Positions 51,364-61,342 of a stretch of DNA of 64,000 nucleotides are shown here, in pieces (within the stretch, counting starts at the first letter, position 1; every line of letters begins with the position of its first letter). This stretch comes from Paenibacillus yonginensis. GTDB taxonomy: Bacteria > Bacillota > Bacilli > Paenibacillales > Paenibacillaceae. The notes below the pieces were generated by a model that was not told the origin of the DNA, did not search any database, and saw only the letters and a program-made list of their open reading frames with translations. The position numbers and the translations under genes are program-made. The stretch is taken from the NCBI RefSeq assembly GCF_001685395.1, contig NZ_CP014167.1, positions 4,286,001-4,350,000 of the forward strand, written 5' to 3'.

Positions 51364-52413
51364 ATGATTCGATTTGAAAGCGACTATACGGAAGGCGCCC
51401 ATGTGCGCATTTTACAGAGACTGCTGGAGACCAACGAGGAGCAAACGAGCGGTTACGGAACGGACGAGCACTGCGAACGGGCGCGGGAGTACATTCGTAC
51501 GGCCTGTAGGGCGCCGCATGCGGACGTGCATTTTCTGGTGGGGGGCACGCAGACGAATACGACGGTAATCGCATCAATTCTGCGCCCGCATCAAGGCGTA
51601 ATCGCCGCTGTAACCGGCCATATCGCCGGCCATGAGACAGGGGCAATCGAGGCGGCCGGGCATAAAGTATTGACCGTGCCGAGCGAAGACGGCAAAATCA
51701 CAGCCGCGCAGGTCAAAGAAGTATACGAAGCTCACTGGAACGACCCGACCCATGAGCATGTCGTCCAGCCGGGCATGGTGTATATCTCCCAGTCCACAGA
51801 GAACGGCACGATTTACAGCAAAGCTGAGCTGGAGGCCCTCCATCAGGCAAGCCGGGAATGCGGCCTGCCGCTGTTTATAGACGGAGCCCGCCTGGGTTAC
51901 GCTCTTGCGGCTGCGGACAGCGATGTCACGCTTGCCGATCTGGCCGGGCTGTGCGATGTATTTTACATTGGCGGAACCAAGGTCGGGGCCATGATGGGCG
52001 AAGCGGTGGTTATCGTGAATGAAGCGCTGGGCAGGGATTTCCGTTACCATATCAAACAAAGGGGCGGCATGCTGGCCAAAGGCCGGATGCTCGGCATTCA
52101 GTTTGAGACTTTGTTTGAAGACGGCCTATACCTCGAAATATCCAAACATGCGGTAGAGATGGCGGACCGAATTCAGCGGGCGATCGCGGAGCTGGGGTAC
52201 TCCTTCAAATATGCTTCGACTACGAACCAGCAGTTTCCAATCCTTCCGGACAAGCTGCTGGAGGAACTGAGATTGAACTATACGTTCTCCACCTGGGAGA
52301 AAACGGCAGACGAGCATTACACCGTTGTGCGCTTCTGCACCAGCTGGGCGACCAAGGCGGAGCATGTGACCGGATTGATCAATGAGATCAAGCGGCTGCA
52401 CGCTCAGTTATAA
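51364..52413 (+). CDS. Low-specificity threonine aldolase / beta-eliminating lyase family
   Basis: A 349-residue fold-type I PLP enzyme. The sequence begins IRFESDYTEGAHVRILQRLL, has VGGTQTNTTVIASILRPHQG for PLP phosphate binding, FIDGARLGYAL with the PLP-binding Asp, and FYIGGTKVGAMMGEAVVI, in which Lys is the Schiff-base residue (about 205). The family (beta-eliminating lyase, PF01212) cleaves L-threonine or L-allo-threonine to glycine and acetaldehyde. Some are other beta-hydroxy amino acid aldolases. ATG 51364 follows GGGAGG; a longer frame to 51193 overlaps the helicase promoter. Own terminator. Confidence 0.9.
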   Translation: MIRFESDYTEGAHVRILQRLLETNEEQTSGYGTDEHCERAREYIRTACRAPHADVHFLVGGTQTNTTVIASILRPHQGVIAAVTGHIAGHETGAIEAAGHKVLTVPSEDGKITAAQVKEVYEAHWNDPTHEHVVQPGMVYISQSTENGTIYSKAELEALHQASRECGLPLFIDGARLGYALAAADSDVTLADLAGLCDVFYIGGTKVGAMMGEAVVIVNEALGRDFRYHIKQRGGMLAKGRMLGIQFETLFEDGLYLEISKHAVEMADRIQRAIAELGYSFKYASTTNQQFPILPDKLLEELRLNYTFSTWEKTADEHYTVVRFCTSWATKAEHVTGLINEIKRLHAQL

Positions 52414-52469
52414 GTTTGTTAAACAAGGGAGTATTGCGTTTTTTCCACACACGTCGTTGAACGGGCAGC

Positions 52470-52508
52470 AAGGCATTCGAAGATTCCCTTCGGGTGCCTT
52501 TTTATTTT
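52470..52508 (+). terminator. Terminator of the threonine aldolase-like gene
   Basis: AAGGCA (52470-52475) pairs with TGCCTT (52495-52500), with inner CGAAG/CTTCG pairing (52478-52482, 52488-52492), then TTTATTTT. Confidence 0.8.
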
Positions 52509-52647
52509 GAACAGACATGTCAAATTTTTCTCAAGATTAACTTTACTTGCCATATCGAGGTATCGTAAAGTTCTATAGTATAGACCCAAGCCCAAACGCA
52601 CATAGACTCCGTTCTCCCACACCAAAGGTCGAAAGGAAGATTGAATC

Positions 52648-53901
52648 TTGTTTGAAGCTTTGCTGCTGAATTTCCTGTTTCTGCTGGTTCCTGTGGTGAT
52701 CTACCTGCTCTTTTTCGAGAACAGACCACATTCGTTTAACCGCTGGCTTCTTGTTCTGCTGTCGGCGATAACGATGAGTCTATGCATGATTCTGCCTATA
52801 CGGCTCGAGACGGGCTTTACCTTTGATTTAAGATACATTCCATTTATTCTTGTGGCTTTGTTCGGGGGTTATGCCAATGTGCTTCCGTTATACGCCATAT
52901 TAAATATTTCCAGGTTTTATGTAGGCGGGGAAGGAGTTCTTCCGTCCTTTCTGTTCTCAACGTTTGTCCTGCTGCTGGTGCCGCTGTTTAGCAAGAGGTT
53001 TATTCTTTTATCCCCCAGGAAAAGGATTTTGGCCGCCTCCACGGCTTCCTTTCTGATGATGGCTTGCTATTTGATCAGCCTGATCTTTGTGATCGGACAC
53101 ACGGACCGGCAGTTCTGGATCCTTACGCTTAACGCCTTGGCCACCTATTCGATTATGACCGCCATTATTATGATTCTAATCGAACGAATTCTTGCCAATA
53201 TCCAAAAACGTGACCGAATGATCCAGACCGAGCATCTCAACGTGGTCAGCGAGCTGGCGGCGAGCGTGTCGCATGAGATCCGGAATCCATTAACCGTGAC
53301 GAGCGGCTTTTTGCAGCTTCTGAACCAGTCTAACAACCTTTCCACGAGGGAAAAAGAGTTCATCGACCTGTCGCTTCAGGAGCTCCAGCGTGCCGAACAA
53401 ATTGTCAGCGACTTCCTGTCTTTTGCCAAACCGCAATCGGCCAATATGGTCTATTCCAATATGCAGGAGGAGCTGGAATACACCAGAAATATCATCCTGC
53501 CTTACGCCTCGATCAACGAAGTGGAGGTGCAATTTCGCTTCAATAACAAGCTGAAGACAAGTTATGACCGCAATCAGGTGCAGCAGTGTCTGATCAATTT
53601 GTACAAGAACGCCATAGAAGCTATGAAAAGCAAAGGGGGCGGCGTTCTGAGCATCGATATATCGGATAAGAAACAGAACATCATGATCAGCATCCACGAT
53701 ACCGGGGTGGGCATGACCAAGGAAGAAATTTCGCGTCTGGGCAAACCGTATTATTCGACGAAATCGGAAGGAACCGGTCTTGGCATGCTGATGGTGTACA
53801 GCACCGTTCACAAGCTGAAGGGGAGCATTGAGGTTCAGAGCGAGAAGGGCCACGGTACAACCTTTCTGCTGACCATTCCGGCCGAACCGCTGCCTTCGTG
53901 A
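52648..53901 (+). CDS. KinB-like sporulation sensor histidine kinase
   Basis: A 417-residue membrane kinase with a TTG start and AAGGAAG upstream. Six hydrophobic helices (residues about 5-190; LLLNFLFLLVPVVIYLL, FDLRYIPFILVALFGGYANV) form a sensor of the 5TMR-LYT/KinB type. The H-box ASVSHEIRNPLTVTSGF carries the phosphorylated His209, followed by the HATPase: N box NLYKNAIEAMKSKG, G1 DTGVGMTKEE, G2 GTGLGMLMVYS. The layout is that of Bacillus KinB, which feeds the Spo0A phosphorelay, though other KinB/KinC/KinD-like kinases exist. No response regulator is adjacent, as expected for phosphorelay kinases. It is monocistronic. Confidence 0.9.
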   Translation: MFEALLLNFLFLLVPVVIYLLFFENRPHSFNRWLLVLLSAITMSLCMILPIRLETGFTFDLRYIPFILVALFGGYANVLPLYAILNISRFYVGGEGVLPSFLFSTFVLLLVPLFSKRFILLSPRKRILAASTASFLMMACYLISLIFVIGHTDRQFWILTLNALATYSIMTAIIMILIERILANIQKRDRMIQTEHLNVVSELAASVSHEIRNPLTVTSGFLQLLNQSNNLSTREKEFIDLSLQELQRAEQIVSDFLSFAKPQSANMVYSNMQEELEYTRNIILPYASINEVEVQFRFNNKLKTSYDRNQVQQCLINLYKNAIEAMKSKGGGVLSIDISDKKQNIMISIHDTGVGMTKEEISRLGKPYYSTKSEGTGLGMLMVYSTVHKLKGSIEVQSEKGHGTTFLLTIPAEPLPS

Positions 53902-53919
53902 CTTAAATGGATAAAGCTC

Positions 53920-53947
53920 AGGCGGCCGCCCGGCCGCCTTTTGTTTT
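53920..53947 (+). terminator. Terminator of kinB-like gene
   Basis: AGGCGGCC (53920-53927) pairs with GGCCGCCT (53932-53939), then TTTGTTTT. Confidence 0.9.
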
Positions 53948-54140
53948 GGGTTGTACCCCTTGCAGGGGAAGATAAACTCGACGCAAGTCAAGGACTTGAT
54001 CGAAAGTCCGGATTTCGCATGTAAAAGTCCGGATATTGCCCGGAAGCCCGGCTTATGATGAAACTGCCCAAACAGACGATGGAGGCCCAGTTCCCACCTT
54101 CATGGTCAGGGTCAGATCCCCATTAAGAAGGAGGCATCCC

Positions 54141-56846
54141 ATGTTAAGGAGATTCACTTCGGACAAGTTGATCGTTTATTTGCTTACCCTGTCGTTAATC
54201 GTTCTGCAGACGCCTTTCTCCCCGTCTGCCTTTGCGGCATCCGCGGTTTATGAAGCCGAATCGGCTATGTTGTCCGGCGGCGCTGCTCAAGCCGGCGATC
54301 ATACAGGTTATACGGGAAGCGGTTTTGTCGGCGGGTACACCGATGGCAACAAAGGCAGTGCTTCCACCACTTTTTATGTAAGCGTTTCCCATCAAGGGGA
54401 ATATGCAGCTGAGCTCCGGTATGCCAACGGAACCGGCTCGGCCAAAACACTCAGTCTCTACCTTAACGGAGCCAATCTTAAACAAATCTCGCTGCCGGCC
54501 ACTTCGGACTGGAATACTTGGGGCACTCAATTGGAAAAGATTCAGTTGAACGCGGGCAGTAACACGCTTGCCTATAAATTTGATGCTTCCGATACAGGCA
54601 ATGTGAATTTGGACCATTTATCGCTCAGCGCTTCGCTGGGAACCAACCTGGCTTTTGGTAAATCCGCTGCGGCAAACTATAATTATCCAGGCTTCTCAGC
54701 AGCCAATGCGGTAGACGGTAGCAGCTCCACTTATTATGAAGGCGCAGCGGTCAGCTATCCGAACACGCTGACCGTTGATCTGGGAAGTGTGCAAAATGTG
54801 GATACGGCCGTACTCAAGCTGCCGCCCTCATGGGGAGCGAGAAGCCAGACTTTTTCCATACTTGGCAGCACCAACAATTCAACCTACAGCACGCTTGCGG
54901 CCTCCAAAGCTTATACGTTTGACCCGGTTTCCAATAATAATACGGTTCAAGTTTCTTTGACGGCTGCGGCTGTCCGGTATGTAAGAGTGAGCTTTACGGC
55001 TAACACGGGGGCAACCGGTGGCCAGGCAGCAGAGTTTGAAATTTATAATACGGGTTCGGCCGCGCCTAGTCCGTCTCCTAGTCCTTCGCCAACCCCAACC
55101 CCGACGCCGACACCGACGCCGACACCGACGCCTACTCCAACACCAACGCCGTCCCCAGGCACTTACGGGGCGACTATGCCTTATGACACCTTTGAAGCCG
55201 AAGACGTGTCTCACACGGGAACTGTCATCGGCCCGTTTACTACGGCGGGAGATCTAGCATCAGAGGCATCGGGCCGGAAAGCGGTCAAGCTGACCTCCGC
55301 CGGACAATATGTGCAGTTCACGCTGTCTAAAGCGGCTCAAGGCTTAACCATCCGCTACGCGCTTCCGGATAATGCCGACGGTACGGGCATCGATTCGGCT
55401 ATCAGCCTGTATATTGGAGGTACTTTGTACAAAGACGTGAACCTGACGTCCAGATATGCCTGGAATTATGGGGAATGGAATACGGAAGGCGGACAAATCA
55501 GATGGTCCAACAATCCAAACGCCGTTTCTAACACACCGCACCATATGTATGACGAAGTTTCGGTTCTGCTGGATCGGTCCTACCCGGCCGGAACCGTAAT
55601 CAAGCTGCAGCGGAACTCTTCGAACCTGAATTTCGGCTCGGCGGCATACGTGGCCATAGATCTGCTGGAGGCCGAGGCTGTTCCGGCACCGTTAACGATG
55701 CCTTCGAACTTCGTGTCGATTACCCAGTACGGCGCTTCTGCCAATGACGGCGTAGATGACACCGCTGCCTTCAACAGTGCCATCAATGCCGTCAAGAATT
55801 CCGGCGGAACGCTGAAAGGCGTCTGGATTCCGGCAGGCACTTTTACACTGAACAACGGCACTAAAGGAGCGGGCTATGACGGTACAGGAACCCGGCTGTA
55901 TCTGGATAGCGGCATATCTGTCAAAGGCGCAGGCATTTGGTACTCCAAGCTTTCGGGCGATTATGCGGGATTTTATTTGCGGGGCGGCAATGTCACCTTG
56001 TCGGATTTCAAAATCAGCGCGAGCGATATCATCCGGGATGATTACAATGGCGTCTCCGGCATTGAGGGGAACGGCACAAATGCTACCCTGACCCATCTGT
56101 GGATCGAACATACCAAAGTGGGGATTTGGCTGACTAATCAAACGAGCGGAGCGTCCGTCTCGAACAACCGAATCCGGGATGTCTGGGCGGACGGCCTGAA
56201 CCTCCACTATGGCACCTCCAACACAACAGTGACCAACAACTCGATTCGCAACAGCGGAGACGACGGCATGGCCATGTGGTCCGATACCTATCTGGATACA
56301 AACAACACGTTCAGCTATAACACCGTACAGCTTCCAACCCTAGCAAATAATATTGCCGTTTATGGGGGGAAGGACAACCGGATTATCGGCAACCTTGTGA
56401 CGGATACCGTGCTGAGCGGTTCAGGGATTTCATTTGGCACAAACTTTAATCCGCCGTCTTTGACCGGAACGCTGACCATCCAGAACAATAAACTGCAGCG
56501 GACAGGTTCGATGCATCGGGATTACGGATATCCAATCGGCGCTGTTTGGGCTTATTGGGTCAATAACAACGGAAAAGCGCAGAATCTGTCCGTGAACGTC
56601 TCCGGCAATACGATTCAGGACAGCACCTATTCCGGCATTTTTGTAGAGGAGCCGGCACCCGGCATTTCAGTCCAGTATGCTTCCAACACCATATTGAATG
56701 CTGGTACTTACGGGGTATACATCCGAGAATCGGCTTCGGGCGCTTCAACCTTCATGAACAATACGGTAAGCGGGGGAGCGCCTTCCGGACAATTCAAGAA
56801 CGACTCTCCGAATTTTACGGCTTCTGGTACGGGGAATAGCTGGTAG
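54141..56846 (+). CDS. Secreted alpha-1,3-glucanase/mycodextranase (GH87) with carbohydrate-binding modules
   Basis: A 901-residue secreted protein; start ATG 54141 follows GGAGG by six bases. A signal peptide ends near residue 34 (SPSAFAASA). The rest is a CBM35/CBM6-like module (37-165), a discoidin (F5/8) module (170-305), a Pro/Thr linker, a second CBM35-like module (about 350-515), and a parallel beta-helix catalytic domain from about 525 (VSITQYGASANDGVDDTAAF). The catalytic Asp residues of GH87 probably lie in RDVWADGLN and NSGDDGMAMW. GH87 enzymes cleave alpha-1,3-glucan of fungal cell walls and dental mutan. It is alone between a sensor kinase and a chemoreceptor. Other beta-helix lyases are the alternative. 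Confidence 0.85.
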   Translation: MLRRFTSDKLIVYLLTLSLIVLQTPFSPSAFAASAVYEAESAMLSGGAAQAGDHTGYTGSGFVGGYTDGNKGSASTTFYVSVSHQGEYAAELRYANGTGSAKTLSLYLNGANLKQISLPATSDWNTWGTQLEKIQLNAGSNTLAYKFDASDTGNVNLDHLSLSASLGTNLAFGKSAAANYNYPGFSAANAVDGSSSTYYEGAAVSYPNTLTVDLGSVQNVDTAVLKLPPSWGARSQTFSILGSTNNSTYSTLAASKAYTFDPVSNNNTVQVSLTAAAVRYVRVSFTANTGATGGQAAEFEIYNTGSAAPSPSPSPSPTPTPTPTPTPTPTPTPTPTPSPGTYGATMPYDTFEAEDVSHTGTVIGPFTTAGDLASEASGRKAVKLTSAGQYVQFTLSKAAQGLTIRYALPDNADGTGIDSAISLYIGGTLYKDVNLTSRYAWNYGEWNTEGGQIRWSNNPNAVSNTPHHMYDEVSVLLDRSYPAGTVIKLQRNSSNLNFGSAAYVAIDLLEAEAVPAPLTMPSNFVSITQYGASANDGVDDTAAFNSAINAVKNSGGTLKGVWIPAGTFTLNNGTKGAGYDGTGTRLYLDSGISVKGAGIWYSKLSGDYAGFYLRGGNVTLSDFKISASDIIRDDYNGVSGIEGNGTNATLTHLWIEHTKVGIWLTNQTSGASVSNNRIRDVWADGLNLHYGTSNTTVTNNSIRNSGDDGMAMWSDTYLDTNNTFSYNTVQLPTLANNIAVYGGKDNRIIGNLVTDTVLSGSGISFGTNFNPPSLTGTLTIQNNKLQRTGSMHRDYGYPIGAVWAYWVNNNGKAQNLSVNVSGNTIQDSTYSGIFVEEPAPGISVQYASNTILNAGTYGVYIRESASGASTFMNNTVSGGAPSGQFKNDSPNFTASGTGNSW
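55089..55150 (+). repeat. Tandem Pro-Thr codon repeat (linker)
   Basis: Roughly ten copies of CC(A/G/T)AC(A/G/C) encode a (PT)n linker flanked by PSPS units. Length likely varies among strains by slippage. Confidence 0.8.
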
Positions 56847-56876
56847 AAACGGTTGACCAAGAGGGGAATGCCATAA

Positions 56877-56924
56877 AAAAGCAGCCCGCAGCGGGATAAT
56901 TACTTCCTGCTGCGGGCTGCTTTT
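56877..56924. terminator. Bidirectional terminator
   Basis: GCAGCCCGCAGC (56881-56892) pairs with GCTGCGGGCTGC (56909-56920), flanked by A and T runs. Serves the glucanase and the convergent chemoreceptor gene. Confidence 0.92.
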
Positions 56925-56958
56925 GCAAAGAGCATAGTGGTCTGGTACGGCGGATTTG

Positions 56959-58980
56959 CTAGATTTGACTAGTCTTAAATTTTGCCACCAGTTCTTCCAA
57001 TTCGAAAGCCATTAAACTGAGCGACTCGGAGGAAGCGGAAATTGTCTCCATGTAGCGGTGCTGTTCTTCCGCTTTGGCGGAAATGCCGCTCAGCTCTTCC
57101 AGCGCGCCTCTTGAAATGCTGACCATTTCCTGCATGGAGGCCGAAACCTCCTCGGTGCTGGCTGAAAGCTGCTGGGTAGCCGCAGAGACTTCGTTGATCT
57201 GATTGGACACTTCGCTTACGGCGTGAACGATAGTGGCGAAGACATTGCCTACCTGCTCGATCTGAGCAACGCTCTTGGATACCTCTTCTCTTTCTGCCGT
57301 AATGGAATTGGAAGTCTCGGCCGCAGCATCGCGGATTTGCGACATGATGTCCGCAATCGTTCCGGTCGACCGCGCGGTTTGTTCGGCGAGCTTCTTCACC
57401 TCGTCGGCGACGACTGCAAAACCTCGGCCGTGCTCTCCGGCGCGGGCAGCCTCAATAGAGGCGTTGAGGGACAACAGATTAGTCTGCTGTGCAATCTCCG
57501 AGATGTATCGGACAATCTGATCGATCTCCGAGGAGTGCGACTCCAGCTTCTCAATCATAGCTGCTGAACGGTCGGCGGCCTGGCTGACGCTGGCGATCTG
57601 GACGACCGCGGCCTGTACGACCTGATCCCCCTGCGAAATTTGCTCCTGAACGTGCATGGTTCTTTCGTTTACAATGCTGGAGGATTCAGCGATCCGCTGG
57701 ATACCGATCGACATTTCCTCCATCGCGGATGCCGATTGTTCAGAGCCTTCAACCTGCACTTCGGAGCCCTTCGTCATTTGAGCGACGGCGCGGGCGGTTT
57801 GCTCCGTGGCGCTCAAGGAATCCAGTGAAATTGCCGTTAGCTGCTTAGAGGATGCGGCCGTATGCTGAACGGCTTCCCCCAGCTTCTTCAGGGTCAGCGT
57901 GAACGAATCCAGCATCAGATTGGTATGCTCCTTGAGCTGCTCCATTTCATCCCGGCCTTTAACCGGAAGCCGTTCGGTCAGGTCGCCGCCAGAAGCCTTC
58001 TTCATGAGCCGGATCAGCACATAAACTGGGCGGAGAATATAGCTCGCTGTGAAATAAGAGATCACGGCTATGACCAGGGCGCACACCATAATAAAAATAT
58101 AACCAAACTGCTCCGAGTGCCGGGCGTCCTTCATCAAATCGCTTTCTTCCCCTGCGGCCACCACCCGCCAGCCGGTTAATCCGACCTGAGTATAGGAGGC
58201 CATTTCAGAGGTTCCATCTTGTGTTTTGTAGGTTGTACTTCCTTGCTGGTTCCTTAGAATGTCATGCTCAAAAATAGCTACAGCTGCGGGGGATTCGAAA
58301 TCCTTTACGTTTTTGCCGATCCGGTCCGCTTCCGGATAAGCAAGGTATGTACCCGTCTTGGACAGCAGGAAAGCGCTGCTCGTCTCGCTCATTTTATTGC
58401 GATTAAGCTGCTCCAGGATTTGACCCGGACTCACCACAGCCTGGATAACACCCACGAGTTCGCTGGCGTCCCCCAGCAGAGGGTAGTCGATAATAATGAT
58501 GTTCTGTTTCGTTTCAAGATCCTGCGTAATATCAGAAATGCCGACGTTCTTCTCTTTCTGGATTCGCTTAAAATTATCATATTGCGATATATCAAACGTT
58601 TTGGAGGATTCATTGACCAAATGCCCTTGTCCATCCGAAAAAGCATAGGAAATCACGTCCGGGTTCATCGCTTTCATCATTTTCAGCTGAGCTACGACCG
58701 TCTGTGAATTCCCCTGCAGAAAAACATCCCGGTACTGCTCCGCCATGGATTCCAGAGCGGCTACCTTTGACTGCAGCAGATCATTAAGCTGACTTGCGTT
58801 GGTAGACGCGATAATCGCCTGCTGCTGCCGGATCTCCTTCACCAGAATGCCCGAATAGAGACGGGTAGAAATTGTAGCGACAAGCACGACGGGGATAACC
58901 GTCAGGACGAGAAGGAGCGCAATCAGCTTGAGCTTTAACGACAGCGATCCCTTTCTGAACTCTCCCAACCTAACCTTCAT
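56959..58980 (-). CDS. Methyl-accepting chemotaxis protein (Cache sensor)
   Basis: A 673-residue chemoreceptor. Membrane helix 1 is at about residues 17-37 ([20 protein letters not shown]). A dCache sensor domain fills the outside loop to about 285 ([40 protein letters not shown]). Helix 2 ([20 protein letters not shown]) is followed by HAMP and a signalling domain with the hairpin tip [43 protein letters not shown] 58980 with AAGGAAG upstream was chosen over the frame start at 59001. Ligand unknown. It is monocistronic, and its closeness to the glucanase gene could be coincidental. Confidence 0.95.
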   Translation of the reverse strand: MKVRLGEFRKGSLSLKLKLIALLLVLTVIPVVLVATISTRLYSGILVKEIRQQQAIIASTNASQLNDLLQSKVAALESMAEQYRDVFLQGNSQTVVAQLKMMKAMNPDVISYAFSDGQGHLVNESSKTFDISQYDNFKRIQKEKNVGISDITQDLETKQNIIIIDYPLLGDASELVGVIQAVVSPGQILEQLNRNKMSETSSAFLLSKTGTYLAYPEADRIGKNVKDFESPAAVAIFEHDILRNQQGSTTYKTQDGTSEMASYTQVGLTGWRVVAAGEESDLMKDARHSEQFGYIFIMVCALVIAVISYFTASYILRPVYVLIRLMKKASGGDLTERLPVKGRDEMEQLKEHTNLMLDSFTLTLKKLGEAVQHTAASSKQLTAISLDSLSATEQTARAVAQMTKGSEVQVEGSEQSASAMEEMSIGIQRIAESSSIVNERTMHVQEQISQGDQVVQAAVVQIASVSQAADRSAAMIEKLESHSSEIDQIVRYISEIAQQTNLLSLNASIEAARAGEHGRGFAVVADEVKKLAEQTARSTGTIADIMSQIRDAAAETSNSITAEREEVSKSVAQIEQVGNVFATIVHAVSEVSNQINEVSAATQQLSASTEEVSASMQEMVSISRGALEELSGISAKAEEQHRYMETISASSESLSLMAFELEELVAKFKTSQI

Positions 58981-59001
58981 AAACCAAACTTCCTTTCTCA
59001 T

Positions 59002-59409
59002 TATGCGATATCTGAGCTGCTATAGAATTTGCGCAGATTGTTCCAGTGTAGTATAGATTCCTGCGAAATTCCATGCTGAGTAATGGATAAATTTACAACA
59101 CGAAAGAGACGGCGTTAACGGGTGCGGGTTTCATGATTTTAATAGGCAGGAAGATGCCTGTATGTAAATATAGAGAGGGGACGGCTTCTTCCGCCGCGCT
59201 AGAGGTTATCGGAGGCAAGTGAGGCCGGGGATCGAAAATGGAACAACCGGAGCTGGCGCAGCTCCGGTTGCTCTTTGGATATGGAAGCATATATGGCGAT
59301 GGCGATCACCATAGCTAAATTCATCGGTTGCCTAAAGCAAAACCGCAGACCACCGATGGACGGAGAGCCGTCCAGGGGTTGTGAAAGGACCGAGCGGTCT
59401 GAACAGGCG
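59002..59409. other. Intergenic region with one hairpin
   Basis: About 400 bases between the MCP start and the hydrolase end. It contains a perfect hairpin CAACCGGAGCT (59244-59254), loop GGCGC, AGCTCCGGTTG (59260-59270), probably a terminator remnant or serving the minus-strand hydrolase. No gene is recognised; the plus frame opening at 59275 has no ribosome site and is the complement of the hydrolase gene. Confidence 0.5.
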
Positions 59410-60144
59410 TTAAATATCGTAAATCTTATGCTGCTTCAGGAAGTCCATGCCATCGGTCTTTCCTTCAAATTGATCAAACTCGTCCCCATAATGCATGAGC
59501 GAAATCATGGCTTTAATAGGTTCCGGGAACGACTTCAGCTCCTCCAGCGTAGTATGCACCGCTCCCTGACCAGTCAGCTGGCATTCGTGGAAGATTCGGC
59601 GCACGCCGCGTTCGTTCACGAGCTTATAGACCAGGTCCGGCTGAAAGGTCATGTCCGCGCTGTAGAAGACGTCGCCGTTCAGCAGCAGGGAATAGCTGTT
59701 CTTGCCCGGCATGTGAGGCGTCCGGAAGATTTCGACGGTGAGGCCTTTGAACAGCTCGTAGGTTTGTCCTTCCTTCAGCGGGCGAACGTCGAAGAAAGCA
59801 TCCAGACTATCCACGCCTTCCTCGCCCATGGCGCCTTTCAGCGTGTTCTCCCAAAGCGGCTTGACCAGCGTCTCAGCAATATACAGAACTGGACGTTTCT
59901 GGTAGATGAATTTGCACTGAAAGCCGAATTCCTCAAGTCCTCCAACGTGATCGCCGTGAATGTGCGTAATGAGGCAGGCATCAATATCGCCAAAATTTTT
60001 ACCGAGCTGGTAAAGGGAGGCGGGCGCTGTAATGCCGCAGTCGATCATCAAGGTGAAATCATCGCCGAGCAGCAGGGCGTTGTTATTATAGTTTTTCTTG
60101 GCGAAAGCACTTCCCGTGCCCAGCATTTGCAGCTGTAATCCCAT
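59410..60144 (-). CDS. Metallo-beta-lactamase fold hydrolase (RNase Z-like)
   Basis: A 244-residue enzyme with the start LQMLGTGSAFAKKNYNNNAL and metal-binding THIHGDHVGGLEEF (His, His, Asp, His near residues 60-65), a later His in RTPHMPGKNSYSLLL, Asp in YSADMTF, and a final His in LMHYGDEF. This order fits the RNase Z/ElaC subgroup of the fold, but the protein is shorter than the tRNA 3' processing enzyme (about 305) and lacks its exosite arm. It is therefore more likely a general hydrolase or phosphodiesterase-like member. AAGGAGG precedes the ATG. It lies downstream of the ECF sigma gene, after a perfect palindromic terminator. Confidence 0.87.
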   Translation of the reverse strand: MGLQLQMLGTGSAFAKKNYNNNALLLGDDFTLMIDCGITAPASLYQLGKNFGDIDACLITHIHGDHVGGLEEFGFQCKFIYQKRPVLYIAETLVKPLWENTLKGAMGEEGVDSLDAFFDVRPLKEGQTYELFKGLTVEIFRTPHMPGKNSYSLLLNGDVFYSADMTFQPDLVYKLVNERGVRRIFHECQLTGQGAVHTTLEELKSFPEPIKAMISLMHYGDEFDQFEGKTDGMDFLKQHKIYDI

Positions 60145-60195
60145 AATAGAGTCCTCCTTGGAATGTGAGTCCTTTGTCTAACCCGAATAGTATCA

Positions 60196-60246
60196 TAAAA
60201 AAGGGACCGGCCAAAGAGGGGGAACCGCGGTTCCCCCTCTTTGGCC
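60196..60246 (-). terminator. Perfect palindromic terminator of the sigma-factor operon
   Basis: The 38 bases 60209-60246 are perfectly self-complementary (19-base arms beginning GGCCAAAGAGGGGGAACC). The A-rich stretch to the left supplies a U tail for the minus-strand sigma gene. Confidence 0.9.
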
Positions 60247-60256
60247 TGGAAATGGA

Positions 60257-61321
60257 TTATTTGTTCCTTTGCTGTTCGCCCGACAGGAAATTGGAGATGC
60301 GCTTTAGCTTCTGCGGACTTACGATCAAATACAGGCTTTGGATCTGCGTCTGATCCTGGCTGAGGGCCAGGCATAACACCGCCGAAACCTGGTCCTGCTC
60401 CCGAAAGATAAGCTGAAGCTCCCCGTTTACCGGAAGGCATACAGCTTCTGCTTTCCGCAGAGTGCTAAAGATACGCGGGGAGCTTAGCAGCGCCAGCACA
60501 CCCTTGCGGCCTTTCATTGGGCGAAGCACGGTATGGACGGAGTCGCCGCCATCTGAAATAAAGACCGGCTGCTCGGCAAGCAGCGCCAGCAAAGACCGGG
60601 TGTCGTGGGCCATAAAAGCTTTTGTGAAGCGTTCCAGCAATTGCCGTCTATCCAAGTCCTCCCCGGGCGGAAAAGCATAATGGTTTTCCGGAAGGAGCCC
60701 GCCTGCGGGCAGATTTTTACGGGCGCGACTGTAGACCTGCCGGCAGTTGCTCTCCGTCTTGCCAAGCATTTCTGCAATTTCTTTATAGGAGTACCTGAAG
60801 GCCTCGCGAAGTATAAAGATCGCACGCTCCAGCGGGTTTAACCGTTCGAGCAGGACAAGAAAAGCGTACGAAATCATGTCCTTCTGCTCTGCTACAGCCT
60901 CCGGGGCAACCGGGGTGCTCCCGTGCGAGAGTTCGGAGTGGGGGAGGGAGGCAGCCGCCGAACCGGCATAGCTGAAGGATATATCACCACCGGAGCCGGG
61001 AAGGGGTTCCGGGAGCCATTCTCCCACATAGGTTTCCCGCTGCTTGCGAGCGCTGTTCAGCAGGTTCAGGCAACGGTTTACCGTCATTTTGGCGATATAA
61101 GATTTGGGGTTTTGAATTTCCTCCCTGGGTTTCTGCTGCAGCTCTATAAAGCAGTCCTGGATTATGTCTTCCGCGTCCTCCATCGTCCCCAGCATGCGGT
61201 AAGAGATGGATAAAGCGTATCTTCGGTAGCCGTAATACCAGTCTTCCAGAGGGACCCCCGGCGGGCTGCCCGTTTCTTGAACTCTATGCGATGAGTGCGC
61301 TTCCTGTTTGTTGCCAGGCAA
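60257..61321 (-). CDS. ECF41-type RNA polymerase sigma factor with SnoaL-like C-terminal domain
   Basis: A 354-residue sigma factor. Region 2 (about 27-95; YALSISYRMLGTMEDAEDII, IQDCF), the ECF41 marker EWLPEPL (101-107), a Ser/Ala-rich linker, region 4 (about 140-195; LNPLERAIFILREAFRYSYK, EIAEMLGKTESNCRQVYSRA, RKNL) and a C-terminal SnoaL-like domain (about 212-345) with DGGDS in place of the usual DGGGK. In ECF41 members this extension replaces an anti-sigma factor and switches activity. The TTG start is preceded by GGGGAGG at eight bases. It lies 21 bp after the CMD-family gene, as expected for ECF41 operons. Confidence 0.93.
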   Translation of the reverse strand: MPGNKQEAHSSHRVQETGSPPGVPLEDWYYGYRRYALSISYRMLGTMEDAEDIIQDCFIELQQKPREEIQNPKSYIAKMTVNRCLNLLNSARKQRETYVGEWLPEPLPGSGGDISFSYAGSAAASLPHSELSHGSTPVAPEAVAEQKDMISYAFLVLLERLNPLERAIFILREAFRYSYKEIAEMLGKTESNCRQVYSRARKNLPAGGLLPENHYAFPPGEDLDRRQLLERFTKAFMAHDTRSLLALLAEQPVFISDGGDSVHTVLRPMKGRKGVLALLSSPRIFSTLRKAEAVCLPVNGELQLIFREQDQVSAVLCLALSQDQTQIQSLYLIVSPQKLKRISNFLSGEQQRNK

Positions 61322-61342
61322 TGAAGCGGCCTCCCCTCAGTG

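Noticed and set aside
59410..60144. RNase Z proper
   Set aside because: The metal motif fits but the protein is about 60 residues shorter and lacks the exosite arm, so I call it a general MBL-fold hydrolase.
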